DNA of 64,000 bases from Halococcus salsus (GTDB taxonomy: Archaea > Halobacteriota > Halobacteria > Halobacteriales > Halococcaceae), in NCBI RefSeq assembly GCF_009900715.1, contig NZ_JAAAJC010000001.1, forward strand, positions 1,105,216 through 1,169,215, in the 5' to 3' direction. This document shows positions 33,911-42,828 of this stretch, piece by piece (the first letter of the stretch is position 1; the number at the start of each line of letters is the position of its first letter). The translations under genes and the position numbers were made by a program. The notes under the pieces were generated by a model. It did no database searches and was not told the origin of the DNA. It saw only the letters and a program-made list of their open reading frames with translations.

Positions 33911-35164
33911 TTACTCGGGCGGTTTGAGGGCGATGGACATGAGACCCGCGAGGATCGCGAGCACGCCACCGGCGAGGAAGGTCGGCGTCCAGCCCGCGAC
34001 CGCGATCAGCCAGCCCGCGACCGCACCGCCGAGCACGCCGCCGCCGACCTTGCCCATGTAGACCAGCGCGTAGTTGCTGGAGGAGTTCGCCTCGCCGTAG
34101 TAGTCGCCGACGAGACTGGGATAGAGCGTGAACTGCGGGCTCCAGAAGAAGGTGGTGACGACCACGGCGGCGATGAACCCCACCCCGGACCCCAGCCGGC
34201 CGAGCCAGACCATCGCGAACAGCCCGAGCCCCGAGACCAGCGACATCACCACGATAGCCCACTTTCGGGAGACCCTGTCCGAGACCCCACCGACGACGAT
34301 CCGGCTGAGGCCGCCGACTAGGGCGAGCACCGTCGCGGAGGTGGTGGCGACCGCGGCGGCGAGCCCGAAGCTCTGGGCGAACGAGACCACCTTCGCCGTC
34401 ACCAACAGGCCGGCGGCGTTGACGAACGTGAAGGTCACGAACAGGATCCAGAACTGCCAGGTTCGGAGCACCTCGCGCGGGGTGTACTGGCGGCGGGTGT
34501 CCCCGCTTGTCGTGCCCCCGTTCGCGGCGGTTCGTTGGTCGTCATCGTCGTCGGCGAGCCAGTCCTCCGGCGGGTCGCGGAGCGCGACCGCGCCGACGAG
34601 GATGCCGACCCCGATCAGGAGACCCATGTTCCGGAGGACCTCCGAGTAGGCCCCCAGGCCCGTGTTCGCACGGACGTACGGGATGAACACGGCGCTCCCG
34701 GCGGCGAAGGCCATCGTGCCGACCCCGGTGGTGAGCCCGCGCTTGTCGGGGAACCACTTGAGCGCGGTGTTCACCGCCACGGTGTAGACGATACCGACCC
34801 CGAGCGCGCCGAGCGAGTAGAGCAGGTAGACCTGCCAGATCGCCGTCGCGTAGGCCAATCCGAGGTAGCCCCCGCCGGCGAGCACGCCCGCGACGAGGCT
34901 GATCGTTCGGGGGCCGTGGTTGTCGCGCCAGATGCCGACCGGGAACTGCGAGAGGGACTGGATCGCGACGAAGAGCGTGAAGACCACGCTGAGCGCCGAG
35001 AGCTGGACGTTGAGGTCGGCGGCGAGCGGGCCCTCGATCGACGACCAGACGTACTGGTAGGGGCTGATGAGCCCCATCATCAGCGCGGCGGCGACGACCT
35101 GCCACCACCGCGACCGCCCCAGAACCTCCTTCGCGCGTGCCCCGTGGTCGATGTCGGAGGCCAC
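33911..35164 (-). CDS. MFS transporter, OFA (oxalate/formate antiporter-like) family
   Basis: A 417-residue, 12-helix major facilitator protein. Signature elements include the loop 2-3 motif QFPVGIWRDNHGPR, GALGVGIVYTVAVNTALKWFPDKRGLTTGVGTMAFAAGSA typical of the OFA family, and a central acidic cytoplasmic loop (DDDDDQRTAANGG). OFA carriers exchange monocarboxylates such as oxalate, lactate or pyruvate; the substrate is unknown here. GTG at 35164 gives MASDIDHGARAKEVLG. Gap 35165-35302 holds no obvious gene. Confidence 0.87.
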   Translation of the reverse strand: MASDIDHGARAKEVLGRSRWWQVVAAALMMGLISPYQYVWSSIEGPLAADLNVQLSALSVVFTLFVAIQSLSQFPVGIWRDNHGPRTISLVAGVLAGGGYLGLAYATAIWQVYLLYSLGALGVGIVYTVAVNTALKWFPDKRGLTTGVGTMAFAAGSAVFIPYVRANTGLGAYSEVLRNMGLLIGVGILVGAVALRDPPEDWLADDDDDQRTAANGGTTSGDTRRQYTPREVLRTWQFWILFVTFTFVNAAGLLVTAKVVSFAQSFGLAAAVATTSATVLALVGGLSRIVVGGVSDRVSRKWAIVVMSLVSGLGLFAMVWLGRLGSGVGFIAAVVVTTFFWSPQFTLYPSLVGDYYGEANSSSNYALVYMGKVGGGVLGGAVAGWLIAVAGWTPTFLAGGVLAILAGLMSIALKPPE

Positions 35165-35302
35165 GTTACGCCGTTCGCCCCTCGTCGGATCGAACGCTAC
35201 GCGACGTCCCGCACCCGTTCCACGGACGGCGACCGGTGTTCATACGCTCGGTTCGCCGCTGGCCCGAATAAGTACCCCGGAATCAGCGGAATTCGCGGTC
35301 GG

Positions 35303-35881
35303 TCAGTTCCCCTCGATGGCGTCGATCACCATCGCGGCGGCGATAACGGCCTCCTTCGGGACGTCGCCGGTGTCCTCGACCCTGACGGTGTACTCGTCGC
35401 GGAGCGAGAACCGCCCGTCGATCGAGCCCACGTGGCCGCCACCGGCGTCGGTGATCTCGTACGAGTGGGGGATGAACGAGAAGACGTCGGAGGCGTATCT
35501 GAGGAGGTCCGCGAGGGTGCTCCCGGACTCGATCCGCGCGATGACGGACTCGTCGTCCGGGTCGCGGAGGGTCCACTTGTCGGTCAGCATCGTCCACTGC
35601 CGATCGAGCACGACGACCGGTTCGCCGGTGACGTCGTCGGTGAGGGTGTAGTTGCCGGCGACGTCGAGGATGCCCCCCGCCGTGACGGTGAACACCGGGT
35701 CGCCATCCGGGCCGACGAACGGGAACTCCTCCTTCAGCCGGAACATCTTCTGTGAGCCCTTGAGGACCACGTCGCCCGACGAGTCGTAGGCCCGGTACTT
35801 GTTCCGGACCAACGATTGGACGACTCGGTACTCGTCGTCGGTGAGTTCGATGCCCGCGAGAGCGTCGTCGGTGCGTGACAT
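35303..35881 (-). CDS. LURP-one-related / scramblase-like protein
   Basis: A 192-residue protein of the LURP-one (Tubby C-terminal-like) group. Repeated beta-hairpins with central segments GDVVLKGSQKMFRLKEEFPFV, PVFTVTAGGILDVAGNYTL and SFIPHSYEITDAGGGHVGSI are diagnostic. Archaeal members have no settled role; the fold binds membranes or lipids. ATG at 35881 follows the divergent-region element. An extended reading frame upstream (to 36265) falls in the repeat element and is rejected. Confidence 0.78.
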   Translation of the reverse strand: MSRTDDALAGIELTDDEYRVVQSLVRNKYRAYDSSGDVVLKGSQKMFRLKEEFPFVGPDGDPVFTVTAGGILDVAGNYTLTDDVTGEPVVVLDRQWTMLTDKWTLRDPDDESVIARIESGSTLADLLRYASDVFSFIPHSYEITDAGGGHVGSIDGRFSLRDEYTVRVEDTGDVPKEAVIAAAMVIDAIEGN

Positions 35882-36264
35882 TGGTCGGTTCTCGCCGGTC
35901 GAAGTGAAATAGTTTTGCACGAGTGTCGTGGGGGCGGAGCCGCCGCCCGGCGGCGGTGCGGTGGCGGCCGCGGTGCGGTTGCGGTCGGCGGTTGCAGTGT
36001 GGTGCCTGGTGGATGAAGGGCGAGGCCCGAACGGAGTGAGGGCCGAGGGCTTCGGCGGTGCGGTGCTGTGCGGTTGCGGAGGTGCTGGTGGTTGTACCGC
36101 GAGTGAGCCGAAGGCGAACGAGCGGGCCAAGGAACCCCCGAGTGAAACGAGGGGGTGACGCTGGCTTTTGATCCACATTTTGCCAGCGAAGGAGCGAAGC
36201 GACTGAGTGCAGCAAAAGGTGGGGAACCGACAGGGTTTCACTCCCGGCGACCCCAGCGAACACA
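35882..36264. repeat. Dispersed intergenic element, copy A (inverted relative to copy B)
   Basis: This 383-nt gap between divergent genes holds, in reverse orientation, the same ordered blocks as 48446-48840. From right to left (reverse strand) these are CCACCTTTTGCTGC (about 36208-36221), GCTGGCAAAATGTGGATCAA, GCGGTACAACCACCAGCACC (about 36080-36100), ACCGAAGCCCTCGG, CCTCGCCCTTCATCC (about 36011-36025) and GCCGCCGGGCGGCGG (about 35940-35955). The first two blocks form an 11-bp stem. No protein-coding pattern is convincing. uvrA's own promoter must lie at the right end. Confidence 0.65.
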
Positions 36265-39207
36265 ATGAGTAAGGACGCCATCGAGGTCCGGGGAGCCGAA
36301 GAGCACAACCTCAAAGACCTCGACGTCACCATCCCGCGCGATGCGTTCACGGTCGTCACCGGATTGTCGGGATCCGGGAAGTCCTCGTTGGCCTTCGAGA
36401 CCGTCTACGCGGAGGGCCAGCGCCGATACATCGAGTCGCTCTCCGCCTACGCGCGGAACTTCCTGGGTCAGATGGATAAACCCCAGGTCGAGACAGTGGA
36501 AGGGCTCTCGCCGGCGATCTCGATCGACCAGAAGAACGCCGCCAACAACCCTCGGTCCACGGTCGGGACCGTCACCGAACTTCACGACTACCTTCGCCTG
36601 CTCTACGCCCGCGTCGGCGTGCCCCACTGTCCGGACTGTGGGCGCGAGGTCGGCGAGCAGTCCGCCCAGCAGATGGTCCGGCGGATCCTCGAACTGCCCG
36701 AGGGGACGCGGGCGAAGGTCGCCGCGCCCGTCATCCGCGACCAGAAGGGGGCCTTCGTGGACCTCTTCGACGACCTCGTGAGCGAGGGCTACTCGCGGGT
36801 GGAGGTCGACGGCGAGAGCTACGACCTCGCGACGAACCGCCCCGAACTCGACGAGAACTACGACCACACCGTCGACGTGGTGGTCGACCGCGTGAAGATC
36901 AGCGAGGACGCGCGGTCGCGGATCACCGACAGCGTCGAGACGGCGCTCGAAGAGGCCGACGGCGTCCTCAAAGTCATTCTCCCCGATCCACCCGCGGACG
37001 CGGACCTCGGTGGGGCCGTGGCACGTGCGACGGGCGACCTCGCGGGTGAGGCCGACGACCGTGCGGTGGTCGAGTTCTCGGAAGCCCTCGCGTGTACCCA
37101 CTGCGGCATCGACATCTCCGAGATCGAGACCCGGAGCTTCTCGTTCAACAGCCCGCACGGGGCCTGCCCCGAGTGTGAGGGCATCGGCGAGACGAAGGAG
37201 GTCGACCGGGATCTCGTTGTCCAGGACCCCGAGAAACCCCTCAAGGAGGTCTTCGAACCCTGGAGTTACTCCCGGTCGTACTACCAGACCCGGCTCGACG
37301 CCGTCTCGGACCACTTCGGCGTCTCGCTCAGCACGCCCTTCGAGGAGCTCGACCCCGACGTTCAGGACGCGTTTCTCTACGGCACTTCCCGGAAGATCGT
37401 CTTCGAGAGCCGAACGCGGAACGGCACGCGGCGAAAGGAGAAACGCTTCGAAGGTGTGATCCCGAACCTCGACCGTCGGTACGTCGAGACCGAGAGCAAG
37501 AGCACGCGCGAGCACATCGAGAAGTACATGGCCGTCACCACGTGCCCGGCCTGTGAGGGGACCCGCCTCAAACCCGAGAGCCGCGCGGTGCTGGTCGACG
37601 ACACCCCGATCACCGACGTCAATCGGATGTCCATCGGCGACGCGCTCGCACACTTCGAGGGGATGGAGGACGGAATGAGCGAGCGCGATCTCACCATCGC
37701 CGAGGAGATCCTGAAGGAGATCCGCTCGCGGCTCGGGTTCATGTGCGAGGTCGGGCTCGAATACCTCACCCTCGACCGCCAGGCCGCCACGCTCTCCGGT
37801 GGTGAGAACCAACGCATTCGGCTCGCGACGCAGATCGGCTCCGGATTGGTGGGTGTGCTCTACGTGCTCGACGAGCCATCGATCGGACTCCACCAGCGCG
37901 ACAACGACCGATTGTTGAACACCCTCGAAGAGCTCCGCGACATCGGCAACACACTACTCGTCGTCGAACACGACGAGGCCACGATGCGCCGGGCCGACGA
38001 GGTGATCGATATGGGCCCGGGTCCCGGTAAGCGCGGCGGCGAGGTCGTCGCCCAGGGCACCGTCGAGGAGATCGAGCAGGTCGAGGGCTCGATCACGGGC
38101 GAGTACCTCTCGGGACGACGGGCGATCCCGGTGCCCGAGGAGCGCCGCGAACCCCAGGGCGAGATCCGGATCCGGGGGGCGCGCGAGCACAACCTCGCGA
38201 ACCTCGACGTCTCGATCCCGACCGGCTGTTTCACCGCCATCACGGGTGTGTCAGGCTCCGGGAAGTCCACCCTGATGCACGACGTGCTCTACAAGGGCCT
38301 CGTTCGCGAGATGAACGACAACAGAACTGTCGACCCTGGCGAGCACGACGCCATCGAACACGAGGACATCGAGACCGCGAGGCTGATCGACCAGTCGCCG
38401 ATCGGCCGCACGCCGCGCTCGAACCCCGCGACGTACACCGGTGTTTTCGACCACGTCCGCGAGCGGTTCGCGAGCACGAGCCTCGCCAAACAGCGCGGCT
38501 ACGAGAAGGGGCGCTTCTCCTTCAACGTCAAGGGCGGTCGGTGTGAGGCCTGTGGCGGGCAGGGAACCGTCAAGATCGAGATGAACTTCCTCTCGGACGT
38601 CCACGTCCCCTGCGAGGAGTGTGGCGGCGCGCGCTACAACGACGAGACCCTCGAGGTCGAGTTCAAGGGCAAGACCATCGCGGACGTGCTCGATATGAGT
38701 GTCGAGGAGGCCTACGAGTTCTTCGAGGCCGACACCCGACTCAAGCGCCGGCTCCAGCTCCTCCGCGACGTGGGTCTGGATTACATGCGCCTCGGCCAGC
38801 CCTCGACCACCCTCTCCGGGGGCGAGGCCCAGCGCGTCAAGCTCGCCGAGGAGCTCGGGAAGAAACAGACCGGCGACACCCTCTACCTCCTCGACGAACC
38901 GACCACGGGACTCCACTCGGCCGACGAACGCAAGCTCATCGGGGTGCTCCAGCGCCTCGTCGACAACGGCAACACCGTCGTCGTGATCGAACACGAACTC
39001 GACCTCGTGAAGAACGCCGACCACGTCATCGACCTCGGTCCCGAGGGCGGCGAACACGGTGGCGAGGTCGTCGCGGCCGACAGCCCGGAGGCCATCGCCC
39101 ACAACGAGGACTCCCACACCGGGCGCTACCTCAGGGACCTCCTCCCGGCTGTGGAGCTCGACGGACCGCGTTCGGACCGCCGGGTCAGCGCGGCGAGCGA
39201 CGACTGA
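36265..39207 (+). CDS. uvrA: Excinuclease ABC subunit A
   Basis: A 980-residue UvrA, the damage-recognition ATPase of nucleotide excision repair. Both ABC modules are complete: Walker A GLSGSGKSSLAFE (about residue 32) and GVSGSGKSTLMHD (about 660), with two LSGGE signatures and Walker B regions LYVLDEPSIGLH and LYLLDEPTTGLH. Zinc-finger cysteines appear as CPDCG, CTHCG/CPEC, CPAC and CEACGGQG/CEEC. The C-terminal extension is short and acidic. It is a single gene; uvrB and uvrC are not in the window. Confidence 0.96.
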   Translation: MSKDAIEVRGAEEHNLKDLDVTIPRDAFTVVTGLSGSGKSSLAFETVYAEGQRRYIESLSAYARNFLGQMDKPQVETVEGLSPAISIDQKNAANNPRSTVGTVTELHDYLRLLYARVGVPHCPDCGREVGEQSAQQMVRRILELPEGTRAKVAAPVIRDQKGAFVDLFDDLVSEGYSRVEVDGESYDLATNRPELDENYDHTVDVVVDRVKISEDARSRITDSVETALEEADGVLKVILPDPPADADLGGAVARATGDLAGEADDRAVVEFSEALACTHCGIDISEIETRSFSFNSPHGACPECEGIGETKEVDRDLVVQDPEKPLKEVFEPWSYSRSYYQTRLDAVSDHFGVSLSTPFEELDPDVQDAFLYGTSRKIVFESRTRNGTRRKEKRFEGVIPNLDRRYVETESKSTREHIEKYMAVTTCPACEGTRLKPESRAVLVDDTPITDVNRMSIGDALAHFEGMEDGMSERDLTIAEEILKEIRSRLGFMCEVGLEYLTLDRQAATLSGGENQRIRLATQIGSGLVGVLYVLDEPSIGLHQRDNDRLLNTLEELRDIGNTLLVVEHDEATMRRADEVIDMGPGPGKRGGEVVAQGTVEEIEQVEGSITGEYLSGRRAIPVPEERREPQGEIRIRGAREHNLANLDVSIPTGCFTAITGVSGSGKSTLMHDVLYKGLVREMNDNRTVDPGEHDAIEHEDIETARLIDQSPIGRTPRSNPATYTGVFDHVRERFASTSLAKQRGYEKGRFSFNVKGGRCEACGGQGTVKIEMNFLSDVHVPCEECGGARYNDETLEVEFKGKTIADVLDMSVEEAYEFFEADTRLKRRLQLLRDVGLDYMRLGQPSTTLSGGEAQRVKLAEELGKKQTGDTLYLLDEPTTGLHSADERKLIGVLQRLVDNGNTVVVIEHELDLVKNADHVIDLGPEGGEHGGEVVAADSPEAIAHNEDSHTGRYLRDLLPAVELDGPRSDRRVSAASDD

Positions 39208-39222
39208 CCGGAGCGGATCGAG

Positions 39223-41628
39223 TTACGACCCGCCGTTGCGGGCCCGCCGGAACCACCGTGAGAGCCGGGATCGGAGGTCGAGCCGGCGTTTCGCCATGAT
39301 GACCGTGCCGTCGGCCTCCAGACCGACGGCCTCGGGGGTCGCACCGAACACCAGGCGCTGGAGGAGCCCTTCGCGACTCGCACCCACGATCGTGAGGTCG
39401 TGGTCGGCCGAGAGCGAAGCGATCGTCGGGACGACCTCGTCGCCCTCGACTACGTCGCCCGCGACGTCCTCGGACTCGACGACGGCGGCCGTGGTCTCGA
39501 CGTCGCGTTCCGCTCGCTCCCGCTCGTCCGCGGACGCGTCCGGCGGCACGACCGAGACCACGCGAACGCGGGCGTCGTTCGCTCTCGCGAGCGCGCTGGC
39601 GACCTCGGCGGCGTACGCCGCGTGCGGGCCGCCCGCGGTGGGGACGAGGATCGACTCGACCGCGGTCGGCGGGCCGATCCGCTCGACGAGGACGTCACAC
39701 GGTGCGTCGGTGGCGACCCGGTCGACGTTGCTCCCGAGCACGAAGTCCCGGCGACGGCTCCGGCCGCGCCAGCCCAGCAGGATCTCGTCGACGTCCTCGG
39801 CTTCGGCCGTCGTGATAATCGCGTCGGCGACGTCGTGGCCGATCCTGACCGTGCCGCCAGCGAGAACCCCCGCCGCTTCGGCGGTCTCGATGGCCTCTTC
39901 GAGGAGTTCGCGCTTCGTCTCGACGAACTGCCGGCCCTCTTCGACCGGGGTCTGACGGGGGACCGTGACGACGCTCATCACCCGGATCTCGGCGTCGCGT
40001 TCGCGCGCGAGGTCGATCGCGGTCCGGAGGAGCCGGTCGGTGGTCTCCGGGTTCGCGAGCGGCACGAGGATCCGCCGTTCGCGCTCCTCGGGGGACTCCG
40101 CCGCGAGCACCGTCGGGGTCTCCGCCTCGCGCTCTTCGGCCTGTTTGCCCTTCGAGTAGCCGTAGAACACCGCGAGCCCGACGACCATCCAGACCCCGGT
40201 GACGGCGAGTGCGACGAGCCCCTCGTTGCTGGTGCCGATCCCGACGGCTTCGAGCCCGAGTTCGTAGATCAGGAAGGGCAGGAGCACGACCTGGGCGGCG
40301 ATCCCGATCAACGCGGGCCAGGGCATGAACGGCACCGTGAAGGTACGGTCCAGGTCCGGGTGGGTGGTTCGCATCCGTATCAGCGCCCAGTTGACCTGGA
40401 TGAATAGTAGTATAAACATGATGTCGGCCGAGGCCGCGACGCTCTCGATCGGGAGCGTGACCGACATCGCCACGATCAGCACCGTCGAGAGCAGGATGGC
40501 GACGTGGGGCGTGCGGCGCTCGGGGTGGATCCGCTCGAAGACCGCGGGGAGTTCCCGATTTCGCCCCATCGCGAACGACACCCGGCTCGACGAGTACACA
40601 GTCGCATTGAGCGCGCTCGACGTGGCCGCCACCCCCGCGACGAGCAGGAGGAGTGCACCGTAGGGCATGAACTGGTTGGCCGCCTCGACGATGCCGAGCT
40701 CCCCGAGCCCGCCGAGCGCCTGCCACGTCGGTGTGCCCGCGCTCACACCCGCCAACCCCGCGATCTCCCGTGTGACGTCGATCCCGCCGATCGCGACGAA
40801 CGCCACGAGGACGTAGATGGGGACGACGACCGCGAGCGAGTAGAACACCGCCTTCGGGACGTTTCTCCCGGGATCTTTGACCTCCTCGCCGGACTGGACG
40901 ATGATCTCGTAGCCCTCGAACGCGATGTAGGTGAAACCCATCGCGCCGATGATCCCGAATACGCTGTTGGGTGCGAACGAGGGGCTCGAGAGGAACTTCG
41001 CGGGCCAGTCGGGGGTGGTGAGGGTGGCGTACGCGCCGAAGACGATGAACAGCCCGAGGATCACGAGTTTGACGACGACCACTACCACCTCGGCGCGACC
41101 CGTCTCCTCGGCTCCGCGATAGTTGACGTAGCCGAAGCCGACCGCCACCAGCGCCGCCAACAGGCGCTCGGCCAGCGAGTGGGTGAGGAAGCCGAAGAAC
41201 ACGAAGTTCTCGGTGAGCGGCGTCACGGTGACGAGGAACTCCGTGAAGTAGGTCCCGAAGGTCACGGCGTAGAGCGCGCACGCGACGGCGTGGGCGAACC
41301 AGCTCATCCACCCGGCGTAGAAGCCGTTCGGCTCGACCAGCGACTCCGCGACCCAGAGGTAGCCCCCACCGGCCTCGGGGAACGCACCGCCGAGCTCGGC
41401 GTAGGACATCGCGGTGAACAGCGCCACGAACCCGTTGATCAGGAACGCCACCGTGAGCGCGGGGCCCGCGATCCCGGCGGCGAAGCCGGTGAGCGCGAAG
41501 ATGCCCGCCCCGATCATCGCCCCGACCCCGATGAACGTGATGTCCGCCAGCCCCATGTCCCGCGAGAGCTCGGTCGCGACGCCGGCCTCGCCCCGCCCGT
41601 CCGTACTGGTCTCCGTCGATTCTGTCAT
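39223..41628 (-). CDS. APC-family permease fused to two UspA domains
   Basis: An 801-residue fusion. Residues about 20-520 hold 12 membrane helices of the amino acid-polyamine-organocation family (IGVGAMIGAGIFALTGFAAG is the first-helix motif). The remainder is two cytoplasmic universal-stress domains: RRILVPLANPETTDRLLRTAID and SILVPTAGGPHAAYAAEVASAL. The second ends with GASREGLLQRLVFGATPE, the UspA nucleotide-binding loop. The Usp tail probably senses ATP or stress to gate uptake. A second fusion and a stand-alone double Usp follow upstream in the same cluster. Confidence 0.9.
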   Translation of the reverse strand: MTESTETSTDGRGEAGVATELSRDMGLADITFIGVGAMIGAGIFALTGFAAGIAGPALTVAFLINGFVALFTAMSYAELGGAFPEAGGGYLWVAESLVEPNGFYAGWMSWFAHAVACALYAVTFGTYFTEFLVTVTPLTENFVFFGFLTHSLAERLLAALVAVGFGYVNYRGAEETGRAEVVVVVVKLVILGLFIVFGAYATLTTPDWPAKFLSSPSFAPNSVFGIIGAMGFTYIAFEGYEIIVQSGEEVKDPGRNVPKAVFYSLAVVVPIYVLVAFVAIGGIDVTREIAGLAGVSAGTPTWQALGGLGELGIVEAANQFMPYGALLLLVAGVAATSSALNATVYSSSRVSFAMGRNRELPAVFERIHPERRTPHVAILLSTVLIVAMSVTLPIESVAASADIMFILLFIQVNWALIRMRTTHPDLDRTFTVPFMPWPALIGIAAQVVLLPFLIYELGLEAVGIGTSNEGLVALAVTGVWMVVGLAVFYGYSKGKQAEEREAETPTVLAAESPEERERRILVPLANPETTDRLLRTAIDLARERDAEIRVMSVVTVPRQTPVEEGRQFVETKRELLEEAIETAEAAGVLAGGTVRIGHDVADAIITTAEAEDVDEILLGWRGRSRRRDFVLGSNVDRVATDAPCDVLVERIGPPTAVESILVPTAGGPHAAYAAEVASALARANDARVRVVSVVPPDASADERERAERDVETTAAVVESEDVAGDVVEGDEVVPTIASLSADHDLTIVGASREGLLQRLVFGATPEAVGLEADGTVIMAKRRLDLRSRLSRWFRRARNGGS

Positions 41629-41691
41629 GTAGTATGTCCAATTGAGAACCCGGCGGCTATCGATCGGTTCGCGAACCGTGGGTGGGTCGTC

Positions 41692-42636
41692 CTACTCGGT
41701 CGGGTCCCCGGCGACCCACCGCTCGTAGATCGACTTGCTGCCGACGTCGTCCCGCGCCATCAACACGGCGTTCCCGGTGTGCTGGTTCACCGAGTCCGGG
41801 ACCGTCCCGAAGACGAACTGTTCGAGGAGGCCGCCGGTGGGCGAACCCAGCACCGTGAGGTCGTAGGCGTCGGAGCGGCTGATGATGGTCTCCTCGACCT
41901 TCTCGACGGCTTCGACCGCCGCCTCGACCCGCTCGACGTTCGTCAGCGCCCGCTCGGCCGCCTCGACGATCCGGGTTCCCTCCTCGTGGTCCTCGTCGCT
42001 CGCGTCCTCGGACATGAAGTGGACCGCGTCGACGCGGGCACCGGTATCGAGCGCGAGCGCGCGTGCCGCCTGCGCGGCCAAGCCCGAGTGTGGCCCGCCG
42101 CTGACCGCGAGGAGAACCGTCTCGACCGGCGTCTCGTCGGCGGCCTGCTTCTCGACGAACACCTCACACTCCGCACGCGAGACGACCCGCTCGGCCACGT
42201 CGCCGGTGAGGAGTCGGCGGCGCTGTGACTGCCCCCCACGGATGGCGAGCGTCACGCCGTCACAGTCGTAGGCCTCGACCGCGTTGAGCACCGACCCCGA
42301 CTCCTGATGGGTCAGATGCACACGACCGGTCGCCGGGACGCCGGTTCGCTCGACGGTCTCGACGAACCGTTCGGTCGTCTCGCGCGCCGCGACCAGTTTC
42401 GGTTCGTCGGCCGCGACCGCATCGAGCGGGGTCTGACGCGCGAAGTTTACGATGGAACAGACCACGAGCCCGCCGTCGCGTTCGCGCGCGATGGCCGTCG
42501 CGGTCCGGAGGCGTCGCTCCGCGTCCGCCGGCATCGTTTCGCCGGCGACCGGGAGCAGGAGCCGGTACCGGCCCTCCGGGAGGGCGTCCCCCACCCGCTC
42601 CGTTCCCGACCGGTGTCCACCATCGGTTGCGAACAT
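41692..42636 (-). CDS. Stand-alone double UspA-domain protein
   Basis: A 314-residue cytoplasmic protein made of two UspA domains (about 20-155 and 165-300), with no membrane part. The second starts VETVLLAVSGGPHSGLAAQAARAL and ends in VLGSPTGGLLEQFVFGTVP, parallel to the tails of the flanking permease fusions. The first resembles the proximal Usp domain of those fusions (RLRTATAIARERDGGLVV). ATG at 42636 is chosen because the longer frame's ATG at 42661-42663 lies inside the TATA box. It may modulate the neighbouring permeases. Confidence 0.85.
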   Translation of the reverse strand: MFATDGGHRSGTERVGDALPEGRYRLLLPVAGETMPADAERRLRTATAIARERDGGLVVCSIVNFARQTPLDAVAADEPKLVAARETTERFVETVERTGVPATGRVHLTHQESGSVLNAVEAYDCDGVTLAIRGGQSQRRRLLTGDVAERVVSRAECEVFVEKQAADETPVETVLLAVSGGPHSGLAAQAARALALDTGARVDAVHFMSEDASDEDHEEGTRIVEAAERALTNVERVEAAVEAVEKVEETIISRSDAYDLTVLGSPTGGLLEQFVFGTVPDSVNQHTGNAVLMARDDVGSKSIYERWVAGDPTE

Positions 42637-42660
42637 ATCCCCGTAGAGTTGTTGCAACAG

Positions 42661-42670
42661 CATAAACCGA
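42661..42670 (-). promoter_or_regulatory. TATA box of the double UspA gene
   Basis: Reverse-strand TCGGTTTATG, with the TTTATG core centred 27-28 nt before the ATG at 42636. It decides the start of this gene. The remaining gap to 42828 shows no feature. Confidence 0.55.
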
Positions 42671-42828
42671 ACGCCTGAATTGTTCGTTGCGCAATACTCG
42701 GTCGCGAAATTGGTTATTACCGTATGGGCGGGGTTGAAGGGTCGTTCGTCGTCGATCCCAGAGCAGTGTTCCCGTGCGGGGCATCGACGACATCGCTCGT
42801 CGGTCGGGGTCGGGAGGGCCGAGCCGTC

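Noticed and set aside
35882-36265. N-terminal extension of the LURP-one gene
   Set aside because: The frame stays open only because of the repeat element; the same sequence elsewhere is not coding.
42637-42663. Longer start of the double UspA gene (ATG at 42663)
   Set aside because: That ATG overlaps the TTTATG promoter core, and transcription should start near 42637.
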